Assembly: GCF_031877795.1 (NCBI RefSeq)
Contig: NC_133940.1
Coordinates: 13,393,985-13,457,984 of the forward strand
Reading direction: 5' to 3'
Length of the DNA stretch: 64,000 bases
DNA from: Strix aluco
Taxonomy: Eukaryota; Chordata; Aves; Strigiformes; Strigidae
Shown here: piece after piece, positions 14,601 to 64,000 of the stretch
Layout of the letters: each line of letters opens with the position of its first letter
Numbering within the stretch: the stretch's first letter is position 1
Translations under genes and position numbers: made by a program
Notes under the pieces: model-generated
What the model was told of the DNA's origin: nothing
Databases searched by the model: none
What the model saw: only the letters and a program-made list of their open reading frames with translations

Positions 14601-15338
14601 TAATTCCTATAGCTTTTCAGTTTAGCTTGGGTGTGTGTTAGTGTAAACTGGTTTGCAAAATTCTGCAGAAGAAATTCCCAAGACTTGAAAGAAGGAACTA
14701 CTGCAGCACTGGGGACACAGCTCTCCTGCTGCAAGGTTTACACTCTGATTTTCAGACACAATGAGCAGTCAGGGCTCAGTGTCAACCCCATGGATGCCGA
14801 GTTACCGCAAGCTTTTACTGCCTTGGTCTGAAAGTGACTGAAATGGGAGCACATTACCACCCCTATGGATTAAACACTGCAGCATATTGCAACAGTTAAC
14901 TGAAGCAAACATGTCTGTGGAGGGCCACACAATCCTGCTGAGTTCACCGGGACTCCCATGAGTGCACTCCACAGAGCTTCTCAGGCCCGGCTGTAAGTGA
15001 CGGTAAGTCAGAACTGCTCATAACCTACAAATATCTCTTAGGTTTTTGACAAACTGGTGTCTTAGGTGCACTGCTGACGCCCATGTGGTTCAAGCTCACA
15101 CTTGGAAGTGTTAGGATGTGGATGAGTGCTGAAGCCTTCTTTTGCACCCTGTCCAGCAGTCCTAAATCTTGAATCTGACCCCATAGCTCAGTACATGATT
15201 CCATAGCAGGCAGCCAGGCACTGCACCCAGCCGGGCATGCAGGTTCAGGCTTTCTCTGAGGTGGCAGCAGCAGGACTGCGAACGGGGAACTGACACCAAA
15301 CATCTTGACCAAACAGCATCAGACACAAAACGTCTTGT

Positions 15339-15562
15339 TTTATTATCAACTTGAGAGTTTATTAATTTATCAAACCAGGTCAGAGTGATACAACAAGTAC
15401 ATAAATAAGTACTGTAACAGACATACATCCCATGAAGAGAATGAGAAACACGACACTGTGTATTTTGTTGTCTTAAGTGACCAGATACTGGAAAAAATGC
15501 AATAATGCATTTTACTAAAGGATGCTTATGATTTTTTTTGCTTTTATTAAAAAGTGTTTATT
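15339..15562 (-). terminator. Cluster of four AATAAA signals
   Basis: Minus-strand AATAAA hexamers lie at 15562-15557, 15548-15543, 15363-15358 and 15344-15339. The first two sit in an AT-rich stretch followed by an A-rich run on the minus strand, which looks like a genuine transcript end. They probably mark the distal end of CHRDL1, but could belong to another minus-strand transcript. Confidence 0.45.
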
Positions 15563-16079
15563 ATAAAATAAATACACAATCTGGATTCAACCTGTGCTGT
15601 CACAAATACAAAAAGCAGGTTGCCGCCTTCTTAAAAAAAAAATTACAAACACTGTACACTTTCCACTTAGTCTTTTTCCATCAACTACTGCTACAAACAG
15701 ATGATGCCCGTGAGGTGAGAAATCAACTGCTGGTCTTCCCACCAAATCGGTGCAGTTCCTCAGAACCTCTTCCTTACAATGTCTTCACCAAAGGAATGAT
15801 AAGGTTAATTCATGATGTATTAGAAGATTTATAATAAAATTTTGCACTTCTGCAGCACTTTTCAACCCAGCAGATGCCACATGCAATGGGTGCTGCTGAT
15901 GCCAAACTGCTGCTTCTACAGTGACACCGCAGTAGCCTCTGGTGCAGCGAGGTCTCAGGACCTCGGTTAGGATACACTACAGCCCTTTCCAACACCGGGG
16001 CAGGATTTTTGGAGGCAGAGGCTACAGTCCTGTGGAAAGGGGGTGGGGCAGTTTACTTAGCTCTCCTCTTAATGAACAG

Positions 16080-16350
16080 CGATACAGGACTTCTCACAGC
16101 CAGGTGCTCGTTAACACCGTGCACTCCGACGCGCTACCGGTGCTACCAGGGGCCGCAGGGCCCCTCTGAGGGAGCTGAGGGGCTGCCCCGGGCCGGGCAC
16201 GGCTGGTTCCGGCTGGTTCCGGCCGGTCCCAGCGGCCCCACCCAGGGCACGGCTGAGCCCCTCGGCGAGGTGGCGGCCGCCCTTAGGAAAGGCCCTAACG
16301 CTGCCGGGCAGCCGGGGCTGAGGGGAAGAGAGTGAGAAACAGCCCCAAGA
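16080..16350. other. Isolated GC- and CpG-rich patch
   Basis: About 270 bp with dense CpG (CCGACGCG, CCGGCCGG, GGTGGCGGCCGCC) in an AT-rich surround. It includes an 11-bp direct repeat, GGCTGGTTCCG, at about 16201-16222. There is no recognisable protein. It could be a small CpG island, a degraded GC-rich repeat, or a local GC rise in the 3' UTR. Confidence 0.6.
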
Positions 16351-17968
16351 CACCGAGGATGGCACTTCAGGCCCTGCAGCCATAGAGGGATCACGGAGGA
16401 TTTTGCTACAGCCCACGGAGGCTGGGAAGGAAATCCCCGTGGTTCTTACTGATACCAGGTGAGAATATTTCAGTCTTGCAAATCCATACAGTTGCTGGAG
16501 GAGGCCCCTTTTTAGCGTGTTTTCCTGTTACGCACTAGACCATGCTGAGTACTTGGTATGGAGGTAAGTGTTGTTAAATAATATCTGCTCTCTGTCCAGG
16601 CCTAGGGACAATGGGGTGGTTATATACAAGGCAAGATCTCTAAGGACCTGAGGGCACCCTATATATATTTTCCTAGTTCCCTTCAGCCTTTCCTTCACGT
16701 CTGTTCTCACTTGCTCTTCTTGAGAAGCCCTGCACGATGCTCCTCCTGGCACTGCAGGCAGCGCAGGCAGGACCTGGGTGTCAGGAAGAAACCTGTCCCC
16801 AAGGCCTGCACTGCAGAGGGAGGGAGGCTGCCAGGGTTTGCTGCTTGAGACAAGGATCCCCTCAGGATGGTGAAGCTCTACCTGAAACGGGCTTTTGGCA
16901 TTCAGTACTGAGCTCTCCCACACCTTCATCCCTTTAGAAATGGGTACACCCTGGAGTGCTGTCACTGGCAGAATGACAAACCTCCAAATCCTTGCTGGCA
17001 CTGTTGATCTCACTCCCTGTGAAGACCCAGCCCCTGGCTCAGCCCATTTCCCTAAAGCTTTGTTTCCTAGCGTGTTTGAACAGCAGTGTTCCTGTCTGCT
17101 TGAGGCGTAGAAAATGGGAGCAAAAGCAGGCACAGTCACTTGCTTCTTGGGATTTAATCTGACATCACAGCCAGTGCATGTGCAGTGTTTTGGTGACTCT
17201 TAAGAGAAAACATTTTTAAAATGACGCTTTTTCTGCAGATGAGAGCCACCTTTCTTAAACACACTGTAGACATGCTATATTGAATTTAACAATCTCTCAG
17301 ATTGGTTTTTCACAAAGGTCACAGTTTTCACAGAGCTGCTGTATTCTAAAGGCCTGCTGTAGCTGTTCGGTGTTTGTTATGGGAGAGAGCTGTCCTTGAA
17401 GCGTGAGAATTGAAAGGTCACCCTCAGAAAAATGCAGATCAGGTTTGCAACAAATCAGAACAAATAAATTAAGCACTGTCATAACTCTTAAGGAGTTATT
17501 ACTCGGGAGGTTTAACCCTCTAGGTGTTTTGTACTTCACCACCTTCTGCCACATCACTTTAGAAGGCAGTTTATCAGCCAAAACCATGTGTTAATAGGGC
17601 CCAGAAGAATGAAGTTATTAGGGCTGTGATAGGGAGCTAACACTCCACATTTTTTAGAGAAGTGGGTGGAGGAAACAGTGAAAACCACTTAAAAGCGAAC
17701 ATTTGCTCAAATTGCTACAAAAATATAGTGATTGCCACTAACACCTGCTGTTCAGTTTATGGACTCAGTTTGCTCAACTACAAGACATCATCCCAAAGGC
17801 AGGCTGCTTAGGAGTTTGTTAGTTTAGATCTGGTTTTTATGTCTCCAACACAAGTATTGTATCACTTCTATTTTTCCTCCACTACTAAAAAAAATACATG
17901 AGTCATTTCAACACCAGAAATGGTATAAATTCAGCACAGGAAATAATGCTCTCTGTAGCTCCTGCACA

Positions 17969-17974
17969 TTTATT
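17969..17974 (-). terminator. Proximal poly(A) signal AATAAA
   Basis: A canonical hexamer in CHRDL1 orientation, about 355 nt after the stop. It could specify a short 3' UTR form. No transcript evidence is available here. Confidence 0.4.
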
Positions 17975-18328
17975 AGGTGTCCTTCTTTTCATTAGTTTGA
18001 ATAACTTGCCAAATAATAATAATAAAAATGTTCTGTTTTCTCTTTTTAACTTGTAAAGAAATGCAACTCTGGGAAAGTACAGTCTCTCTTTCTCCTTCCC
18101 CCACCAGTAACACAGAGCCTCCTAGTCTTTTGGAGGAGATATTTGAACGGTTGACACAGACCACTACACATAAAGCAGCAAATTTGCTGTGCATGATGTG
18201 AATAATTACTGCATTATAGTTTTGGCTTTTAGGGCAACTGTTGACTTAAGCAAAATAAGCCTGCAGTCCAGCTGCAGATCCAAGTTTTCATAAGTTTTCT
18301 TGTGTTTCTCCCTCCAGTGCTGTCTCCC

Positions 18329-56759
<38,431 letters not shown>

Positions 56760-56809
56760 CTTTATCGTCAAAAGGAAAAGAAAGAGCCTCCAAAGTAGAG
56801 AATGTTGAG

Positions 56810-59118
56810 CTGTTGGGAAGAAAAGATTAGCTGAATTAAACTCAAATCTCTGACATGATTTTATCCAGCACACAGAAATCCTGAACTGCCAGAACCAAAA
56901 AATCTGTCTAAATATCCTTGATATATCAAGGATCTTAATTTCATGAAAACTGCTTTGGCTTCAGGGCATTTCATTTTTGGGAAAGGGGCCACATTCCCAT
57001 TCATGAAAGCTGAAAACTTTATTACTTCTAATAAAGTCTTTATTTTATTCCAAAGCAGAGAAATCTGGCAAGCAAGCAATCTGAATTCTTAGAGTTCTCT
57101 TTCACAAGAAACTAGTTTGGGAGATTTTCTTGTAGAGCAGCTCTTTTGAATGTAACTTAGGACATACAGGTGTCAGATGTAACATGTTTGCTTCATCATA
57201 AAATTAACCTTGGGTCTCCTTGGTGTGTCGGCCCTGCACTACAGAAATCCACGCTTCGGGTGAAACGCTGGCCATGCCGTAGTCAATGGGAGTTTTCCTC
57301 ACTGCATCTAACAGGCTTCCACCACTATTCAATTCACCCCTCCTCCCCTCTGCCAACTACTATTGTTCTGGGATTGTGTATAATTAATTTTTCTAGAGTT
57401 AACCCTTCCGTTGCCTTGCTATCTGAAAGCAGAATGGGGGAATGACATGTCATCTTCATTCTTGTAGATCTTTAATGTCAAAATGTTGTATATGGAGCAA
57501 AGCTTAATGTATTCTTCTCTGTGTCGTGCAGAGATGGTATCGTACTTGCTACATGAACCCTTCTATCTTTTTCTGGCTTTTAAAAGGTGAATTATTTTAT
57601 AATGAAAAAAACAAGGGAGAAAATATTTAACTAAAGTAGAACTTACTTTTGATAGCCAACCTAAGATTCTAAATTGAGAAATTTGTTGATGCTTTACTGT
57701 TTATCAGAATTAATTGCAAAAGTATTCTTTTCCCAGAGTACACTTGTCCATAATTTACAATGTTGGAAAGATTTGGGTTTGATTTTAAGAGCCTTGATGT
57801 GGATTCACAATTAGTTTTACAAAAGTTCAAAACAAAAAAGATTCACTATCAGAAAAATAAACAATCTGCTTTGTAAACTAATTTCACATCTTCAGATTTC
57901 ATATAAATAACAGAACTGTACATTAATATGTATCAGCTCACAGATAACCAAAGCAGAATAATAATTTGTATATGTATATTCAAAATTAAGTGTTGGATAA
58001 CTTAGAGAAATTAACTAAACAGTCAATTAACAAGCACTTAAAATCTTCCTATTAAGACTGTTGAGATCTAGGATACTGTAACAAAGGGTGGGTAATCTGA
58101 TTTTATCAGGGTGTTTTTATTGCCTTTACTGTTTAAGGGTTCTCTACATTCCCAAACCACAACCAAAATGGACATCTTCATTAACTAAGCAAATGTGTGC
58201 AAGTACTATGTCTATACTCAGTAAGCCCATTCAAAATAATGCAAATTGCATCTGAAAACGTTCAAAAAAATAACACTATTTAAAAAGCACACTCCCTATG
58301 CAGTAACAAAATAAAACTTTCCATTTATTTCGGAAGCTGAAAATAATATCCCAATTTCAGATGAAAAGTTTAAGTCGTTTTTTCCTTTCAATGTGTTCAA
58401 ATCACATAGGACATTTTTAAGCCAAACAACCTTTTAAAAATTGTTTAAACTTAAAACCTTGTAATTTAGTCCCAGGACATCATGCATGCATTGAGAACAA
58501 CAGTAGCACATCACTGGGACTAGTAGAAATGTGAATGTTTAAATATTTTGGCCTTCTTGGGGGTTGCTTAAGCAAATAGTATTTATAAATGGAGCACAGT
58601 TACGCTTTGTGCAGCACTTTACCTGTTAGCTAGATGGGTTAGTTTGAATAGAAAGGCTCAGAAATCCATCCATTTTAAATGTCAGGTCTTCAAAAGGAAG
58701 AACACTTTAAAACTTGGACTGCTTACGCTCAGAAGTGCTGCACAGTAATGTGAAATGGAGGAGTTAATAACAGAAATGGGATGGAGACTTTTGATGTGTT
58801 TCTTAATTCTCTTTAATTTCTGTATTGTTGTTACTCCAAATATAAACACATACTTTTCACTATTAGCACACTCCCTTTATTTCCCCAAAGGGCAATGTCC
58901 TAAAAATATTTCTGGATTTAAATAATCTCAGTTAGGATTAACCTGTTAATTATTGGTGTGTTCTCTGTTTAGTAGAAACAATGAAAGTAATCCACTTCTT
59001 ACATGAATTACTCGCTGAAATAAGGCATACGGGTCTATTTTTAACGCCTCGCCCTCCAAAGAGCCCGCTTTAGGAACTACAAGTGGCAGTGGCCGGCCTC
59101 GCCACGTTTTACGATTAA

Positions 59119-59149
<31 letters not shown>

Positions 59150-59185
59150 CAGTACTGAGCCACTGAGCTTAGCTGGCGGAGGCTG
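56810..59185 (-). other. CHRDL1: Probable CHRDL1 first intron, AT-rich
   Basis: AT-rich DNA between the acceptor of coding exon 1 and the CpG island, with no recognised gene. It ends at the poly-A run. Its status as an intron depends on the first exon lying in the island. Confidence 0.55.
59121..59146. repeat. Poly-A run of 26 at the island edge
   Basis: Twenty-six consecutive A on the plus strand at the proximal edge of the CpG island. It could be a simple homopolymer or the tail of an old retrocopied sequence. The preceding bases show no recognised element. Confidence 0.9.
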
Positions 59186-60735
59186 TGAAATAATGAGCGG
59201 TGCTACCGGAGCGGCTGGCCATGGCCCAGGGCAGGACCGGCGTTTTGCCGGCGGGGCCGGGAGCGGAGCAGGGAGCGGAGCCCGCGGCCGCTCAGCCCGG
59301 CCCGGCGCACGGAGCGGGGGTCGCTGCCCCCACCGCCCTCCCCGGGGCTTTGCCTCCCGCCAGCCCTGCTGCAAGCAGGCCCTTTTACCGTCGGGGGGTG
59401 TCTGCAAGCAGGCGAGTCCCCAAGTGAGCCAGAGGCTCCTGGCGCTCGGGGCTTTAGCAGGACCTGCCGTCCCCTGGCGCCGAGCCCGCGGAGCGCCCCG
59501 CGGTCCCGCCCGGGCCGGGGGTAGGCGGGGGTCGAGGGCTGCCGCCGGCGGGGTCCCGGTCCGAGCCCCGGCAGCGGACCCGCAGCGCGGACGCCGGGGC
59601 CCGGCCAGGTGCCGGCGGTGCCACCGAGGGGGCGGCAGGACGCCGGGCGGCCCCCACCATCGGCGGGGCCAGACGAGCCGGGCTGAAGACACGGGAGGCG
59701 GCGGGTACCCCCGCAAGGCTGCCGCTGCTGCGTCCCCGGTCCCCCGGGGCAGTTGCCCGCGCCCCCGGGCGCGGCTCCGAGAGCAGGACCGCGCGTTCCC
59801 CGGGGTCTCGCCTAGGAAAGAAGAGCTTACAAACCTGGGGCAGGGCTGGAGGCCGCTCCGCTCGGCCACGGGCCCCGGAGGCTGCCGGCGATCAGCGGCT
59901 TCGGCCGGGGGAGCCGCGCGGCTCCGCGCTCTCCGCTCCGCCGGGGGACGGGAGGGCTCCGGCCAGGCGGCTCCGCTTCCCGGTCACCTTGCCATAATCT
60001 TCTCCCGCGGCTCGCCCGGGGCTCTCAGGTCTCCCCTTCGCTCCCGCGGTGGCGCTGGTGAGGGGGCAAGCAGGGGACCGACGGGTCCTGCGGCCGCCGC
60101 CACCGGCAGCCCCCGACTGTCGGAGGGGAGCGGGGAGGGAGGAACCCGCTAAGCTGCGGGGACCGCCGCGGGGCGGGCGCTCCGGAGGGTTCCCGGGCTG
60201 CCCGGCCTGGGACACCTGCCACCGCCTCCTGCCCCGGCGGGGAGCGCAGCGAGGCCCCGCGGCCGCAGGATGCTCGGCGGCGGGTCCAGCCCCGCAGCCC
60301 CGCCGGCACTGGAGCGGCGGCGGGAGGAGCAGCGGAGGAGCCCGCGCCCCGGCGGTCCGCCCCCCGCCCCGGCCCCCTCCTCTCCCGCGGCCCGCTCCCG
60401 CCGCCCGGCACACCCCGGCGTGACGACTGACACGGCCCGGGGTGGAGTTTGCTCCTCTATGGGGGGCCGGGGGACTCGGCCCCCGCCCCCCCCCCCCCCC
60501 CCCCCCCGGCTCACCTCCCACCCTGCGGGACCCACCTGCGGGGCCGGCAGGACCCGGACCCGGGCTCCGGTGCCTCCAAAGGGAGCTGCTCCGGCCATAG
60601 CTCCCTCCTCGGTAACCGAGCCCCGCGGGCGGTTTGCTTCGAGAGAGGGCTCGAACACCGAGATGCCTCGGTAATGGGCTTGTCACAGGCGGGGCGCCCG
60701 CCGGAGCAGAGCCGGTGGAGTTAGCGCTGGTCCGC
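59186..60735. promoter_or_regulatory. CHRDL1: CpG island, likely CHRDL1 promoter and non-coding first exon
   Basis: About 1.5 kb of very GC-rich, CpG-dense DNA with GC boxes, 2.4 kb upstream of the first coding exon. Coding exon 1 has an acceptor before its ATG, so a non-coding exon must lie upstream, and this is the natural place. Candidate minus-strand donors are CCGCAG|GTGGGT (exon end 60536), GGGAG|GTGAGC (exon end 60515) and CAAG|GTGACC near 59984. I cannot choose the transcription start or the donor. Long open frames here on both strands are a by-product of few stop codons in GC-rich DNA. Activity toward the plus strand is also possible. Confidence 0.7.
60486..60507. repeat. Poly-C (poly-G) run of about 22
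   Basis: An uninterrupted C run on the plus strand inside the CpG island, a G run on the CHRDL1 sense strand a few bases after a candidate donor. Likely length-variable, error-prone in sequencing, and able to form G-quadruplex. Confidence 0.9.
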
Positions 60736-63297
60736 CGGGATTTGCTAGACACCCTCTGCTCTGATTTACTGTGTTAGAAGCTTTCAAGGTCACATTGAGA
60801 TTCTGGTGGAACTAAATTAAACCCATGACTCATGACATTATATGCTTGGTCAAACATTCTTTTTCTGTCTTGTTGTGGCCCCTGTAACTAACAAGAAGAG
60901 ATCAGTGAACCCTTGACAAATGATCTGAGAAAAAGGGTGAGGTATGAAGAGACATCATGTGGAGAAACAAATTACAACCTATTTCCCCTAGTTTGGGACC
61001 AGGGTGTTTGGGGATCACTGCTGGGAGGCCATACACCTCCCAGGCTTGGTAGATATTTTCAGAAGGCTGAAAATTGAGCAGAATGTTCATTTCTTCCATT
61101 GTAACTCAGCTGGACAAAATATTGAAAATGCAGTGTATGGTGAAACCTTATACTAGCATGAGGAAAGACTAGTTGACTTACTAAGGGGTTTGTAGTGTAA
61201 CTCCATGAGTAACCAGGGCTGTGTGTTAATAAAATGCGACTTTATAACTCTTAATATTAAAAAAGGAAAAGAGAAAGAAACTGTATTCTGGAGCTAAGCG
61301 TTTCAAAAACACTGCTCCATGCCTACTTCTGTGTCACTCTGCCACTCTTTGCCTTGCTATGCACAAGCAGTAATCCATGTTCCTAAGGAAAAATCATCAC
61401 TTAAAGCTCTTAGTCCTGAATGTGGTCGTTACTGCTGTGGGCTGATAGTTTTGGAAGAGCCACTGTATGAAATAGGGATGGTCAAATGGAAAAATAAATG
61501 GTAACTCTGAATATGATAGTAATTTGCACCTGAAGGCAGAGAAGCTGAGCTGCGCAAGCTCTAGTCCTGCAGAGGTATATCCGTGCTCCTGGAGAGAAGA
61601 GTTGAGTGTGTACGCACATGTTTCTAAATTATGGGGCAGTAGTAATGTTGTTCCTTTAGATGTGCAGGGTTTGATTGTGCAGACTCAACCTGTGAGATAA
61701 ATTACATATAAATAACACAGATGCTCAGATCTATGACTGAACTGACCCTGTTGCATTCAGCAAAGAGCTAGACCCAAAGAGTCTTCCAGTGACATCGACA
61801 TAGGGTGGAGGGACTTTCCTGGGAGCTGCCTTTGGCTGTCTGGGAGCCCACTGACTGTGGGAGTAGTAGTAAATCTTACTCTAGTACCACTGATCTTGTC
61901 TTAGAAACTGAATTTAGACACCACAAGGAAATGTAGAAGTGAAGGGTGTAACACCGAAGGTAAACAAAGTCAAATGAAATAAAGATCATACTGTGAAAGG
62001 AAAGGGGCTTGTTACTGGAACAGTCCAGCAAGAAGTGGTAGATTCTGTACATCCCTCAATAGCTCTAAATTTAAACTAGATTGCATCATCAGGGATGTTT
62101 CTTGGTTTTAGTGCAGCAGTTACAAGTGAAGCTCAGCACTTTTGTCCTGCTGTCCTTACAGGAGGCTGAAGTTGTGCTCGTGACGCCACATGTGGTAGTT
62201 TTTCTTCTAAATCAAAAATCAATCCATTCCCTACAGTGTTAGAGCTAAACTGATACAGCATCATATTTCAGAGGAATTAATGAGACATTAAAATGCCCTT
62301 AGTAACATCATTATGATGATGCTTCTTTATAGAAAAGGGGCATTGCATGGGCAATCCAAATTCCAGTAGAATGTTTTGATTTTCTGCATTCCTGTGTTAC
62401 TACAGTTGGATGAAGGCTGAGTTCTCCGTGCTGCATCTCTTAGCTGCGAGGTTTTTGTTCTGTTGTTGGTGTAATTGATTAGAAGCTGTATTCTCTTTCC
62501 AGTTAATAGTGGCCAAAGTGAACATACATATGGTGTCATTTTCAGAAGACTTTAAGCATCCTGGGGAATGTGAGTATCTGTTTCCTTCAGTGTTACTCAA
62601 AACCAAATACACAATTTGTAATTCTGTCTAGAAGAGAAAAGAGTTTGCATATCTTTGTGAGTAGGAATCCAGAGGTCCTTGTAGGCAGGCTTGATAGTTT
62701 GGTTTTACAGCATCTACATGACTTTGTTAGGTACAGCTTTGGGCCTGGGCAGAGCTCAGTTTTACTGTGTAGACATCCTCCAGAACAACTTAAGCAAAAC
62801 AGCTACCCACCTTTGTCAAACTTCCTCTAGACAGCATTCATCACATGCATTTCCTTCTCTGTGCTGATACAAAGCCCAGTGTGTGTAAAGACAACAGTAA
62901 TCATTGCACGGACTACACGTAGTCAGTGTAGTAGTAATGAGAAATGAAATATTTTCTATAGACTCTGTGACCTGAATTCTTTTGCAGAGAGACTCTTTGA
63001 AAAGAAATTCCTTATTTGGCCTGAAGAGTGCCTTGGAAAAATTGCTATAGATGCCAGAAATTTCCACTGCATTCTGTAAGACTGTTTCAGAAGATAATGG
63101 CGTCTGACAGTCTCTGGATTTACTAATTCAGGTGTAAGACCTTTGCTGAACATAGAGGTATATGAAATAGAGCTCTTTTCTCGCCCAGTGGCAGATTTAG
63201 ATTGTAGAGAATTGTCTGAAAGCGCCTTTCCCTCGGGTGAGGGCTTGGGACTCACTGAATGGGCAACATGGTGGAAACCTAGACTTCCAAGGGCAGG
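60736..63297. other. Region upstream of the CHRDL1 island
   Basis: Ordinary AT-rich DNA with only short, unrecognised frames. No exon, RNA gene or mobile element was identified before the CR1. It may hold upstream regulatory DNA. Confidence 0.6.
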
Positions 63298-63832
63298 ATC
63301 ATAGAATCATAGAATGATAGAATAGTTTGGGTTGTAAGGGATCAATGATAGAATGATAGAATGGGTTGGGTTGGAAGATCATCCAGTTCCAACCCCCCTG
63401 CCATGGGCAGGGACACCTTCCACTAGACCAGGTTGTTCAAAGCCCCGTCCAACCTGGCCTTGAACACTGCCAGGGAGGGGGCAGCCACAGCTTCTCTGGG
63501 CAACCTGTGCCAGTGTCTCACCACCCTCACAGGGAAGAATTTCTTCCTTACATCTAATCTCAGTCTACCCTCTTCTAGTTTAAAACCGTTACCCCTCATC
63601 CTATCCCTACACCCCCTGATCAAGAGTCCCTCCCCAGCTTTCCTGTAGCCCCTTTAAGCACTGGGAGGCCGCTCTAAGGTCTCCCCGGAGCCTTCTCTTC
63701 TCCAGGCTGAACACCCCCAACTCTCTCAGCCTGTCCTCATAAGGGAGGTGCTTCAGCCCCCTGTGGCCTCCGCTGGACCTGCTTGAGCAGGTCCATGTCC
63801 TTATGTTGGGGGCCCCAGAGCTGAACACGGTA
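63298..63832 (-). mobile_element. CR1 LINE, 5'-truncated 3' end
   Basis: A non-LTR retrotransposon of the CR1 family, the main LINE of birds. On the plus strand it starts with ATAGAATCATAGAAT, the complement of the CR1 3' tail, so the element reads on the minus strand with its 3' end at 63298. The minus strand encodes pieces of the reverse-transcriptase ORF C-terminus, including [10 protein letters not shown] at about 63685-63715 and a [20 protein letters not shown] segment at about 63475-63540. The two pieces are in different frames, so the copy is dead. It is truncated near 63832, after about 535 bp. The tail region appears duplicated. Confidence 0.95.
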
Positions 63833-64000
63833 CTAGGATGCCCTAGTCTTACCCCTAGTCCTGATCCTGTTGCTCAGACTGTGCTGTTCATCACTTGCAG
63901 GGATGTCCCTGAGGGCTTTTGAGTGATGATACAGTTTAAAATTGTCAGGGTCTGCTTCTTTCTTGGTCATATACAAAGGCTGCCTCTGTTTCTTGTCATA
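63833..64000. other. Unassigned DNA after CR1
   Basis: 168 bp beyond the CR1 truncation point with nothing recognised. Confidence 0.5.

Larger units (their letters stand above)
1..15338. other. Intergenic DNA downstream of CHRDL1
   Basis: No coding exon, tRNA or rRNA was recognised on either strand. Reading frames are short and show no family resemblance. Contents: the MIR remnant (about 788-866), the trinucleotide repeat (1667-1722), the solo LTR (4470-4989), homopolymers, and a TAATTA-rich segment near 9050-9250 that might be a conserved non-coding element. By memory of the human map, AMMECR1 lies further on this side, but none of its exons is seen here. Confidence 0.6.
15500..18328 (-). 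other. CHRDL1: Probable CHRDL1 3' UTR (extent uncertain)
   Basis: DNA following the CHRDL1 stop in transcript direction. A minus-strand AATAAA lies at 17974-17969, about 355 nt after the stop, and would give a short 3' UTR. A cluster of four AATAAA hexamers at 15562-15339 would give a long one of about 2.8 kb. No other gene's coding exons were recognised between. The GC-rich patch near 16.1-16.35 kb is unusual for a 3' UTR and leaves open that the long form is wrong, or that a separate transcript starts or ends here. A 203-codon minus-strand ORF at 17139-16528 shows no recognisable domain. Confidence 0.45.

Noticed and set aside
14378..14734. 118-codon minus-strand open frame in intergenic DNA
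   Set aside because: No family resemblance and a length compatible with chance.
15025..15312. Frame with a LLDRVQKKASALI segment, faintly like the CR1 ORF C-terminus
   Set aside because: The nucleotide sequence lacks the CR1 landmarks seen at 63.3-63.8 kb, so the likeness is too weak to call an element.
58946..60752. Several long open frames on both strands (up to 319 codons) in the CpG island
   Set aside because: They overlap in several frames on both strands, are made of Gly/Ala/Pro/Arg runs, and follow from the scarcity of stop codons in very GC-rich DNA. None resembles a known protein.

Overview
This window is a piece of a bird genome. The evidence is a 5'-truncated CR1 retrotransposon with the ATTCTATG-type 3' tail (63298-63832), a solitary endogenous-retrovirus LTR of a type familiar from bird genomes (about 4470-4989), a trace of an ancient MIR-type SINE, GT-AG introns, and a CpG island. 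The species cannot be named from the sequence.

There is one recognisable protein-coding gene, CHRDL1 (chordin-like 1; also neuralin or ventroptin), on the minus strand. I reconstructed its whole coding sequence by hand as 11 coding exons, from the ATG at 56759 down to the TAA at 18329-18331. They total 1371 nt and encode 456 residues, the length I recall for the human protein. All introns are GT-AG and no frame break was seen. The product is a secreted BMP antagonist: a signal peptide, three von Willebrand factor C (VWC) domains with 10 cysteines each, and a C-terminal domain.

Layout on the + strand. 1-15.3 kb: intergenic DNA beyond the 3' end of CHRDL1, with a MIR-like remnant, a solo LTR and simple repeats but no supported gene. 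About 15.3-18.3 kb: probable 3' UTR, with four AATAAA signals at 15339-15562, a closer one at 17969-17974, and an odd GC-rich patch near 16.1-16.35 kb. 18.3-56.8 kb: CHRDL1 coding exons and introns. The largest intron (18.1 kb) holds a TATCC pentanucleotide array of about 160 bp and possible conserved non-coding segments. 56.8-59 kb: AT-rich, probably the first intron. About 59.2-60.7 kb: CpG island, the likely CHRDL1 promoter and non-coding first exon. 60.75-63.3 kb: upstream DNA without supported genes. 63.3-63.83 kb: CR1.

I see no operon, defence system, CRISPR array or other novel multi-gene system. The most informative observations concern CHRDL1. An RGD tripeptide is written across a splice junction with a tandem acceptor. 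Two further tandem (NAGNAG) acceptors could add or remove single residues. VWC1 and VWC2 are each built from an exon pair with the same architecture, while VWC3 is a single exon. An unidentified plus-strand ORF with a strong splice acceptor lies antisense to the gene at about 55.9 kb.
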